Assembly (NCBI GenBank): GCA_035493195.1
Contig: DATJIM010000324.1
Location: 1 to 17,815 of the forward strand
Source: Schlegelella_A sp035493195
GTDB lineage: Bacteria > Pseudomonadota > Gammaproteobacteria > Burkholderiales > Burkholderiaceae_C
Direction of reading: 5' to 3'
Length of the DNA: 17,815 nt
Shown one piece after another: positions 1 through 6,937 of this stretch (its first letter is position 1; every line of letters begins with the position of its first letter). The notes beneath the pieces are model-generated. The model was not told where the DNA came from and did no database searches. It saw only the letters and a list, made by a program, of their open reading frames with translations. The translations under genes and the position numbers were made by a program.

Positions 1-633
1 CTCTACGGCTACGACCCGAATTTCAAGAGCGAAATGGGCACCTTCGACCGCGCCAAGGCGCAGGCGCTGCTCGATCTCTACGGCTACGTCGACAAGGACG
101 GCGACGGCTGGCGCGATTTGCCCGACGGCTCGCCGCTCGTCCTCGAGTACGCGACGCAGCCCAACGAGCTCGACCGCCAGTTGATCACGCAGTGGCAGAA
201 GAACATGGACGCGATCGGCGTTCGCGTCGTCTTCAAGACGGCGCAGTGGCCGGAGAACCTGAAGGCGTCGCGCGCCGGCAAGCTCATGATGTGGGGCGTC
301 GCCTGGAGCGCCGGCCCCGACGGCGACGGCTTCCTTGTCCTCGGCGACGGCCCGGCCAAAGGACAGTCGAACCATGCGCGCTTCGACCTGCCGGAGTACA
401 ACCGGCTCCTGCAACTCCAGCGCGTGATGCCCGACGGCCCGGAGCGGCTCGAAGTGATCAAGCGAATGAAGGAGATCATGGTCGCCTACATGCCCTACAA
501 GGCCCACGTCCACCGGATCTGGACCGACCTCGCGCAACCGTGGGTCGTCGGCTACCACCGCAACGTCTTCCTGCGCGAATACTGGCGCTACCTCGACATC
601 GATCTCGCCGAGAAGGCGCGGCGGACGCGCTGA
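1..633 (+). CDS. ABC transporter substrate-binding protein, family 5 (C-terminal part)
   Basis: The reading frame is open from base 1, so the 5' end lies outside the window; about 210 residues of an expected ~600 are present. It aligns by eye with the C-terminal third of the two complete proteins downstream. Shared features are the Y-G-Y-V-D-K-D-G-D-G-W-R stretch (bases 79-114), the A-Q-W-P-E-N-L-K-A segment (bases 241-267), the Y-M-P-Y-K block and the closing W-R-Y-L-D-I-D. This is the SBP_bac_5 type of periplasmic peptide/nickel-binding protein, which delivers ligand to an ABC permease. The ligand cannot be told from sequence. The next gene starts 20 bases downstream, suggesting an operon. 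The role is confident at family level only. Confidence 0.88.
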   Translation, partial: LYGYDPNFKSEMGTFDRAKAQALLDLYGYVDKDGDGWRDLPDGSPLVLEYATQPNELDRQLITQWQKNMDAIGVRVVFKTAQWPENLKASRAGKLMMWGVAWSAGPDGDGFLVLGDGPAKGQSNHARFDLPEYNRLLQLQRVMPDGPERLEVIKRMKEIMVAYMPYKAHVHRIWTDLAQPWVVGYHRNVFLREYWRYLDIDLAEKARRTR

Positions 634-653
634 AGGCGAACAGGAGACCCGTC

Positions 654-2495
654 ATGACGATCAGGCGAAGGACCGTCGTCGCGGCCGGCGCGCTCGGCGC
701 GGCGCTTCCGCGTCTGCCCCTCGCCGCGTCGGCGCCCGAGGTGCGCGTGGAAGGCGGCACCAAGGTGCTGCGCTACGCGTTCGAGGTCGCCGAGACAAGC
801 CTCGATCCGGTGAAGGTCAACGACCTCTATTCGCGCACGATCACGCCGCACATCTTCGAGGCGCTCTACGCGTACGACCATCTCGCGCGGCCGGCCAAGG
901 TCAAGCCGCTCACCGCCGACGGCATGCCCGAGCACTCCGACGACTTCCGCGTCTGGACGGTGCGCGTCCGTCCCGGCATCTACTTCCCGAGCGACCCGGC
1001 GTTCAAGGGCAAGCGCCGCGAGCTCGTGGCGCAGGATTACGTCTACGCGCTCAAGCGCTTCGCCGATCCCGCCAACAAGAGCCCGAATTGGTCCGGGCTC
1101 GAAACCGAGAACTACCTCGGTCTGAACGAATTGCGGCAGCGCGCGCTCGACGAGAAGAAGCCGTTCGACTACGACCACGAGATCGAGGGTGCGCGCGCGC
1201 TCGACCGCTACACGATCAGGTATGCCGTCCGCGACCCGCGTCCCCGCTTCGTGACGGCGAGCCTCGCCGCGAGCGATCTGTTCGGCGCGGTCGCCCGCGA
1301 GGTCGTCGAGTTCTACGGCGACCAGTTCGAGTCGCACCCGATCGGCACCGGCCCGTTCAGGCTCAAGCAGTGGCGGCGCAGCTCGCTGATCGTCCTCGAG
1401 CGCAACCCCGAGTTCCGCGAGATGTTCTACGACGCCGAGCCGGCGGCCGATGACGTCGAGGGGCAGGCGCTCGTCAGGCGCTTCAAGGGCCGGCGACTGC
1501 CGATGGTCGATCGCGTCGAGATCTCGATCATCGAAGAGGAGCAGCCGCGCTGGCTCTCGTTCGTCAACGACGAGGCCGACTTCGCATACCGCGTCGGCTA
1601 CCAATTTGCGCCGCAGGCGATGCCCAACGGCAAGGTCGCGCCGAACCTCGCCAAACGCGGCATCAACGGCCACCTGATCGTCGAACCGGCCAGCCAGCAG
1701 TACTTGTTCAACATGGACGATCCGGTGGTTGGCGGCTACGGCGCGCCGCAGGTCGCGCTGCGACGGGCGATCGCCCTCGGCGTCGACACCAGGAAGATCA
1801 TCAGCTATGCGTACAACGGTCTCGGCGCCGTCGCGCAGGGGCCGACGCTGCCGGGAACGAGCGCCTTCGACCCGAAGCTGAAGACCGAGTTCAGCGACTA
1901 CGATCCAGCGCGCGCGCGCGCGCTGTTCGACCTCTACGGCTTCGTCGACAAGGACCGCGACGGCTGGCGCGAGCGGCCCGACGGCTCGCCGCTGGTGTTG
2001 CGCGTCAACAGCGAGCCGCAGGCGCGCAACCGCAAGATCGCCGAAGTGTTCGTCAACAACATGACCGAGATCGGCATCCGCTCCGAGATCAAGGTCGCGC
2101 AGTGGCCGGAGAACCTGAAGGCCGCGCGCGCCGGCAACTACCAGATGTGGAGCGTCGGCCTTTATGCGGCGTCGCCCGACGCCTCGGGCGCGTTCGCGCG
2201 CTTCGACAGCCGCCAGATCGGCGGCCAGAACATGGCGCGCCTGCGCCTGCCGCGGATGGACCAGATCTACGACAAGCTCGAGTCGCTCCCGGACGGCCCC
2301 GAGCGCACCGCGCTGTTCCGCGAAGCCGAGCGCCTCGCGGTGGCCTACATGCCGTACAAGTTCACCCTCTGCCGGATGTCGATCGACATGACGCAGAAGC
2401 GCCTGATCGGCTACCGCCGCCCGCCCTTCTGGCAGGAATGGTGGCACTACGTCGACATCGACGACGGCGATCCGCCGGCGGTGGCGCGCGCCTGA
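654..2495 (+). CDS. ABC transporter substrate-binding protein, family 5, Tat-type signal
   Basis: This 613-residue protein has the family-5 solute-binding layout: an N-terminal lobe beginning L-R-Y-A-F-E near residue 38, a P-I-G-T-G-P-F motif followed by a basic stretch, and a C-terminal lobe ending in Y-V-D-I-D. The start is ATG 654, with AGGAGA at 642-647 six bases upstream; the frame is open further upstream but lies inside the previous gene. Residues 1-27 form an export signal with consecutive arginines R4-R6, a hydrophobic alanine-rich core and an A-A-S-A end, which fits a Tat signal. An EF-hand-like loop D-K-D-R-D-G-W-R-E-R-P-D lies at bases 1947-1982. It is a paralogue of both neighbours and probably co-transcribed with them. 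The substrate is unknown; a peptide or a small organic ligand are both possible. Confidence 0.93.
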   Translation: MTIRRRTVVAAGALGAALPRLPLAASAPEVRVEGGTKVLRYAFEVAETSLDPVKVNDLYSRTITPHIFEALYAYDHLARPAKVKPLTADGMPEHSDDFRVWTVRVRPGIYFPSDPAFKGKRRELVAQDYVYALKRFADPANKSPNWSGLETENYLGLNELRQRALDEKKPFDYDHEIEGARALDRYTIRYAVRDPRPRFVTASLAASDLFGAVAREVVEFYGDQFESHPIGTGPFRLKQWRRSSLIVLERNPEFREMFYDAEPAADDVEGQALVRRFKGRRLPMVDRVEISIIEEEQPRWLSFVNDEADFAYRVGYQFAPQAMPNGKVAPNLAKRGINGHLIVEPASQQYLFNMDDPVVGGYGAPQVALRRAIALGVDTRKIISYAYNGLGAVAQGPTLPGTSAFDPKLKTEFSDYDPARARALFDLYGFVDKDRDGWRERPDGSPLVLRVNSEPQARNRKIAEVFVNNMTEIGIRSEIKVAQWPENLKAARAGNYQMWSVGLYAASPDASGAFARFDSRQIGGQNMARLRLPRMDQIYDKLESLPDGPERTALFREAERLAVAYMPYKFTLCRMSIDMTQKRLIGYRRPPFWQEWWHYVDIDDGDPPAVARA

Positions 2496-2497
2496 GC

Positions 2498-2503
2498 AGG
2501 GAG
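2498..2503 (+). promoter_or_regulatory. Ribosome binding site deciding the GTG start at 2509
   Basis: AGGGAG lies five bases before GTG 2509, in the 13-base gap after the previous stop. No in-frame ATG is near, so this site supports the GTG start and keeps the complete Tat signal. Confidence 0.75.
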
Positions 2504-2508
2504 CGCGG

Positions 2509-4335
2509 GTGCGCGGCATCGACCGGCGAAGCTTCACCCTCGGCGGCGCTGCGCTGGTCGCGTCGGCACGCTCGCGCGCGGCCGAGCCGACGAGCGACAT
2601 CGAGCTGGGCTCGAACGTGCTGCGCGTGCTCTTCGAGTCGCCCGAGACCGGATTCGATCCGGCACAGGTCAGCGACCTCTACTCGAACCGCGTCATCGCG
2701 CACATTTTCGAAGCGATCCTCGGCTACGACCCGCTCGCGATTCCGGTGCGGCTCGTTCCGCTGACCGCCGAGGCGATGCCGGAGCCCTCGAGCGACTACA
2801 CGGTGTGGACGGTGCGGTTGCGCCGCGGCGTCACCTTCGCCGACGACCCGGCGTTCAAGGGCAAGCCGCGCGAGCTCGTCGCCGCCGACTTCGTCTACGC
2901 GTTCAAGCGCATTTACGACCCGCAGTGGAAGAGTCCCGCGTACAGCTCGCTTGCCGAGGACGGCATCGTCGGCCTCGAGGAGATCCGCGCGCGCGCGCTG
3001 CGCGAGAAGAAGCCGTTCGACTACGACGCCGTCGCCGAGGGACTGCGCGCGCTCGACCGCTACACGCTTCGCTTCCAGCTCGCCAAGCCACGGCCTCGTT
3101 TCGCATCGACGCTCGCGACGACGACGTACGCGGCGGTCGCGCACGAGGTCGTCGACGCGTATCGCGACGACCTGATGGCGCACCCCGTCGGCACCGGTCC
3201 GTACCGGCTGAAGTCGTGGCGACGTTCGTCGCGCATCGTCCTCGAAAAGAATCCGACCTACCGCGACGTGCGCTTCGAGAGCGAGCCCGCGACGAGCGAC
3301 ACCGAGGCGGTGGCGTGGGCGAAACTCTTCAATGGGCGCCGCCTGCCGCTCAACGACGGCGTCGAGATCGCGGTCGTCCAGGAGAACCAGCCGCGCTGGC
3401 TCAGCTTTCTCAACGGCCAGGCCGACTTCGCGCGCGTTCCGCCCGAGCTTTCGCCGATGGCGGCGCCGAACGGCAGGATCGCACCGAATCTGGCCAAGCA
3501 GGGCATCCGGCTGCAGCGCTATCTGAACTGCGACACGGCGCTGTCGTACTTCAACATGGAGGATCCGGTGGTCGGCGGCTACACGCCGGCGAAGGTGGCG
3601 TTGCGGCGTGCGGTGCAGCTCGCGTACGACATCGACTACGAGATGAGGATCATCCGGCGCGGCCAGGCGATCGCGGCGCAGGCGCCGATGGCGCCCGGAA
3701 CGTATGGCTTCGACGCCGCGCTGCGGACCGCCAACAGTAGCTACAGCGTCGCGCGCGCCAATGCGCTGCTCGACATCTACGGCTACGTCGACAAGAACGG
3801 CGACGGCTGGCGCGAGCAGCCCGACGGTTCGCCGCTCGTCCTCACGATGTCGAGCGAGCCCGAGCAGATCTATCGCCAGTACGACGAGAACTGGCAGCGC
3901 AGCGCGGCGTCGATCGGCGTGCGCATGGTCTTCGACACCGCGCAATGGGCCGAGCACATGAAGAAGGCGCGCGCCGGCGCGCTGCAGATGTGGTTTCTCG
4001 GCAGCACCGCCGCCGACCCCGATGGCCAGGGCGCGCTCGAATACATGTACAGCGAGTCGATCGGCCAGAGCAACCTCGCGCGTTTCAAGCTGCCGGCGTT
4101 CGATGCGATCTACCGCCGCATGCTCGACCTTCCCGACGGCGCCGAGCGGCTCGCGCTCTTTCGCCAGGCGACCGACCTCGTCGTCGCCTACATGCCCTAC
4201 CGCATCCACGTCCACCGCATCTACAACGACTTCACCCGGCCGTGGATCACCGGCTACCGGCAGCCGTTCTTTCGCAACGCATCGTGGCATTACATCGAGG
4301 TCGATGGCGCGATGCGTGCCAAGGCGCTGGCGTGA
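2509..4335 (+). CDS. ABC transporter substrate-binding protein, family 5, Tat signal
   Basis: This 608-residue protein is the third tandem paralogue of the family-5 solute-binding group. It begins with GTG, supported by AGGGAG at the right distance. The N-terminus I-D-R-R-S-F-T-L-G-G (twin arginine at residues 6-7) is a good Tat signal with likely cleavage after A25. Landmarks shared with its neighbour are A-F-K-G-K, K-K-P-F-D-Y-D, P-V-G-T-G-P-Y-R-L, Q-P-R-W-L-S-F and D-P-V-V-G-G-Y. The EF-hand-like loop D-K-N-G-D-G-W-R-E-Q-P-D is at bases 3790-3825. The protein is expected in the periplasm after Tat export in folded form. The stop is followed after 10 bases by the acetoacetate-CoA ligase start. 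No permease or ATPase gene accompanies it here. The ligand is unknown. Confidence 0.93.
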   Translation: MRGIDRRSFTLGGAALVASARSRAAEPTSDIELGSNVLRVLFESPETGFDPAQVSDLYSNRVIAHIFEAILGYDPLAIPVRLVPLTAEAMPEPSSDYTVWTVRLRRGVTFADDPAFKGKPRELVAADFVYAFKRIYDPQWKSPAYSSLAEDGIVGLEEIRARALREKKPFDYDAVAEGLRALDRYTLRFQLAKPRPRFASTLATTTYAAVAHEVVDAYRDDLMAHPVGTGPYRLKSWRRSSRIVLEKNPTYRDVRFESEPATSDTEAVAWAKLFNGRRLPLNDGVEIAVVQENQPRWLSFLNGQADFARVPPELSPMAAPNGRIAPNLAKQGIRLQRYLNCDTALSYFNMEDPVVGGYTPAKVALRRAVQLAYDIDYEMRIIRRGQAIAAQAPMAPGTYGFDAALRTANSSYSVARANALLDIYGYVDKNGDGWREQPDGSPLVLTMSSEPEQIYRQYDENWQRSAASIGVRMVFDTAQWAEHMKKARAGALQMWFLGSTAADPDGQGALEYMYSESIGQSNLARFKLPAFDAIYRRMLDLPDGAERLALFRQATDLVVAYMPYRIHVHRIYNDFTRPWITGYRQPFFRNASWHYIEVDGAMRAKALA

Positions 4336-4345
4336 GGGAACGACG

Positions 4346-6412
4346 GTGACGATTGCCGAGCCGAACATCCTGCGCTACACGCGCTTTCTGCGCGAATCGC
4401 TCGGACTCGACTTCGACCCGACGACGTCGTCCGGCTACGACCGTCTCTGGCGCTGGTCGTGCAGCGACCTCGGCGCGTTTTGGCAATCGATCTGGGACCA
4501 CTTCGACGTCGTCTCGCCGACCGCGCACTCGACCGTGCTCGTCGCCGAGAAGATGCCCGGGGCGGTCTGGTTTCCCGGTGCGCAGGTCAACTTCGCACAG
4601 CACGTCTTCGGTCACGCGCACGCAGCGCACGCGGCGGCGCATCCGGCGATCGTCTTTCGCGACGAGGCGATGCATCGCGACGGCCGCAACGACGAGATCG
4701 CGTGGCCGGAGCTGCGCCGCCGCGTCGCTGCGCTGGCCGCGGCGCTCGAGGCGATGGGCGTTGCCGCCGGCGATCGCGTCGTCGCATTCCTGCCGAACCG
4801 GCCGGAGGCGATCGTCGCGTTCCTCGCCTGCGCTTCGATCGGCGCGGTCTGGTCGATCTGCTCGCCCGACATGGGGCCGCTCGCCGTCCTCGACCGCTTT
4901 CGCCAGATCGAGCCGAAGGTGCTGATCGCGTGCGACGGCTACGTCTACGGCGGCGCCGTGCACGATCGCACCGACGTCGTCGCGACGCTGTGTGCCGAGC
5001 TGCCGACGCTCACCGATGTCGTCGTCTCGCGGCGCCCCGAGCTCGGCCTCGCGCTGCCGGAGCTCGCGTCGGCGCACCGCCGTCGTCACGACTTCGACGC
5101 CCTGACCGCGGGACAGGCGACGTTCGCGCCGCGCTGGCTGCCGTTCGACCATCCGCTCTGGATCGTCTACTCGAGCGGGACGACCGGGCTGCCGAAGGCG
5201 ATCGTCCACGGCCACGGCGGCATCATGCTCGAGCAGCTGAAGGGCGGCGCGCTCCACAACGACATCGCAGCGAGCGCGCTGCGAGGCGATCGCTACCACT
5301 GGTACAGCTCGACCGGCTGGATCATGTGGAATTCGCAGCCGGGTGCGCTCCTCGGCGGAACGACGGTGTGCATGTACGACGGCAGCCCCGCCGGACCCGA
5401 GAGCGGCCTCGCCGCTGAGCGGCGAGCGAGCGACTGGTCGACGCTGTGGCGGTTCGCCGCCGAGACGAAGGCGACCTTCTTCGGCGCCGGTGCCGCGTTC
5501 TTCGCGAGCTGCCTCAAGGCCGGAGTCGAGCCGCAGCGCGCCGGCGACCTCGGCGCGCTCGGCGCCGTCGGCTCGACCGGGTCGCCGCTCGCGATCGAGT
5601 GCTACGAATGGATCTGGTCGAAGCTGCCGCAGCGCGGCGGCGAACCCATCTGGCTCGACCCGATCTCGGGCGGCACCGACTTCGCCGGCGCGTTCGTCGC
5701 CGGCATGCGCACGCTTCCGGTCACGGCCGGCGAGATGCAGTGCCGCTGCCTCGGCGCCGCGATCGAGGCGTGGAGCGAGCCCGACGCGAGCGGCCGCGGT
5801 CGTGCCCTGGTCGATGAAGTCGGCGAGCTCGTCTGCACGAAGCCGATGCCGTCGATGCCGCTCTATTTCTGGAACGACCCCGGCAACCGACGGCTGCTCG
5901 ACAGTTACTTCGACATGTACCCGGGCGTGTGGCGGCACGGCGACTGGATCCGCATCACCAAGGACGGCGGCGCGATCATCTACGGGCGCAGCGACGCGAC
6001 GATCAACCGCCACGGCATCCGCATGGGCACCGCCGAGCTGTACCGCGCGGTCGAAGCGCTCCCCGAGGTGCTCGACAGCCTCGTCGTCGACCTCGAGTTC
6101 CTCGGCCGCGAGAGCTACATGCCGCTGTTCGTCGTGCTTCGCGACGGGCTCGTCCTCGACGACGCCTTGACGAAGCGCATGCGCGACGTCATCAAGACCG
6201 CACTGTCGGCGCGCCACGTGCCGAACGAGATCTTCCAGGTGCGGTCGATCCCGCGCACGCTTTCCGGCAAGAAGATGGAGCTGCCGGTCAAGAAGCTGCT
6301 TCTCGGCGCTTCTCCCGACGACGTCTTCAAGCTCGACGCCATGGCCAACGCCGACAGCGTCGCCTGGTTCACCGACTTCGCCCGCAGGCGAGCTACAGAG
6401 GCAGCTCGGTGA
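4346..6412 (+). CDS. Acetoacetate-CoA ligase (acetoacetyl-CoA synthetase)
   Basis: This 688-residue ANL-superfamily enzyme is predicted to convert acetoacetate, ATP and CoA to acetoacetyl-CoA in the cytoplasm, feeding ketone-body use or polyhydroxybutyrate metabolism. Visible motifs are the AMP-binding loop Y-S-S-G-T-T-G-L-P-K (residues 275-284), G-G-T-D (442-445), the Y-G-R-S-D-A-T-I-N-R-H-G hinge region (from 546) and the C-terminal S-G-K-K (640-643), where K642 aligns with the catalytic lysine of acetyl-CoA synthetases. The specific call rests on overall resemblance, including W-F-P-G-A-Q-V-N-F-A and Y-F-D-M-Y-P-G-V-W-R-H-G-D-W. GTG 4346 is chosen because GAGGGA (4334-4339) precedes it by six bases and the family-like N-terminus starts here. 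The gene lies 10 bases after the binding-protein gene, and its 3' end overlaps the convergent gene by 20 bases. Confidence 0.9.
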   Translation: MTIAEPNILRYTRFLRESLGLDFDPTTSSGYDRLWRWSCSDLGAFWQSIWDHFDVVSPTAHSTVLVAEKMPGAVWFPGAQVNFAQHVFGHAHAAHAAAHPAIVFRDEAMHRDGRNDEIAWPELRRRVAALAAALEAMGVAAGDRVVAFLPNRPEAIVAFLACASIGAVWSICSPDMGPLAVLDRFRQIEPKVLIACDGYVYGGAVHDRTDVVATLCAELPTLTDVVVSRRPELGLALPELASAHRRRHDFDALTAGQATFAPRWLPFDHPLWIVYSSGTTGLPKAIVHGHGGIMLEQLKGGALHNDIAASALRGDRYHWYSSTGWIMWNSQPGALLGGTTVCMYDGSPAGPESGLAAERRASDWSTLWRFAAETKATFFGAGAAFFASCLKAGVEPQRAGDLGALGAVGSTGSPLAIECYEWIWSKLPQRGGEPIWLDPISGGTDFAGAFVAGMRTLPVTAGEMQCRCLGAAIEAWSEPDASGRGRALVDEVGELVCTKPMPSMPLYFWNDPGNRRLLDSYFDMYPGVWRHGDWIRITKDGGAIIYGRSDATINRHGIRMGTAELYRAVEALPEVLDSLVVDLEFLGRESYMPLFVVLRDGLVLDDALTKRMRDVIKTALSARHVPNEIFQVRSIPRTLSGKKMELPVKKLLLGASPDDVFKLDAMANADSVAWFTDFARRRATEAAR

Positions 6413-6902
6413 AGTAGCGGCCGCCGTGGAAGATGAGCGGCTGCGCGCCGGGCCGTCGCGCGCACGACTCGACCTCGCCGACGAAGATGACGTGGTCGCC
6501 TTCGTCGTAGCGGCTGCGGTTGAAGCATTCGAACGTCGCGGCGGCACCGTCGAGCAGGGGAACGCCGCTCGGGCCGGTCGTGAACGCGACGCCTTCGAAG
6601 CGGTCGACGGCCTTGCTCGCGAAGCGCAGCGCGAGCGCGTGCTGGTCGGCGGCGAGGATGTGGATCGCGTAGTGCGAGCCGCGCGCGAACGTCGGCATCG
6701 ATCCGGCGTGCCGCGACAGGCTCCAGAGGACGAGTGGCGGCGCGATCGAGACCGAGTTGAACGAGTTCGCGGTGAGGCCGATCGGCGCGCCATCGGCGTT
6801 GCGCGCGGTGACGATCGTCACGCCGGTCGCGAACATCGCGAGCGCGGCGCGGAAGGCGTCGTCGCTGAACGTCGGTGGCGTGGCGCGCGCCTTGCGGTCC
6901 AT
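6393..6902 (-). CDS. Flavin reductase family protein (FMN-binding split barrel)
   Basis: This 169-residue protein matches the flavin reductase-like domain family, which reduces FMN or FAD with NAD(P)H, often for a partner monooxygenase. Supporting motifs are F-A-T-G-V-T-I-V-T (residues 24-32), G-L-T-A-N-S-F-N-S-V-S-I-A-P-P-L-V (42-58) and G-D-H-V-I-F-V-G-E-V (135-144). The ATG at 6902 gives the family-typical length; the frame stays open 21 codons upstream, but that would run into the start of the divergent ampG gene. There is no good Shine-Dalgarno: the purine-rich AGGGAG on this strand is 19 bases away. Its last 20 bases overlap the ligase end. No monooxygenase partner is seen, so the substrate partner is open. 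Confidence 0.88.
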   Translation of the reverse strand: MDRKARATPPTFSDDAFRAALAMFATGVTIVTARNADGAPIGLTANSFNSVSIAPPLVLWSLSRHAGSMPTFARGSHYAIHILAADQHALALRFASKAVDRFEGVAFTTGPSGVPLLDGAAATFECFNRSRYDEGDHVIFVGEVESCARRPGAQPLIFHGGRYFTELPL

Positions 6903-6925
6903 GGTGATCGATTGTCGACGCTCCC

Positions 6926-6937
6926 TAGAATGAACGC
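6926..6937 (+). promoter_or_regulatory. Putative leaderless promoter -10 for ampG
   Basis: TAGAAT (6926-6931) is followed by exactly six bases and then the ATG at 6938. That spacing would place transcription initiation at or next to the start codon. No Shine-Dalgarno is present. I see no convincing -35 hexamer at 16-18 bp. The same layout occurs at the Crp-like gene and pyrE. Confidence 0.45.

Noticed and set aside
588..2600. 670-residue open frame on the minus strand opposite the second binding-protein gene
   Set aside because: It is arginine/valine/aspartate-rich, has no recognisable domain, and mirrors a well-supported gene; GC-rich codon bias removes stops from the antisense frame.
2362..4368. 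668-residue minus-strand open frame opposite the third binding-protein gene
   Set aside because: It has the same composition as the previous shadow and matches no family by eye; the plus-strand gene has a ribosome site, signal peptide and paralogues.
4247..6793. 848-residue minus-strand open frame opposite the ligase
   Set aside because: It is low-complexity and charged and covers a clear ANL enzyme plus part of another real gene; antisense artefact.
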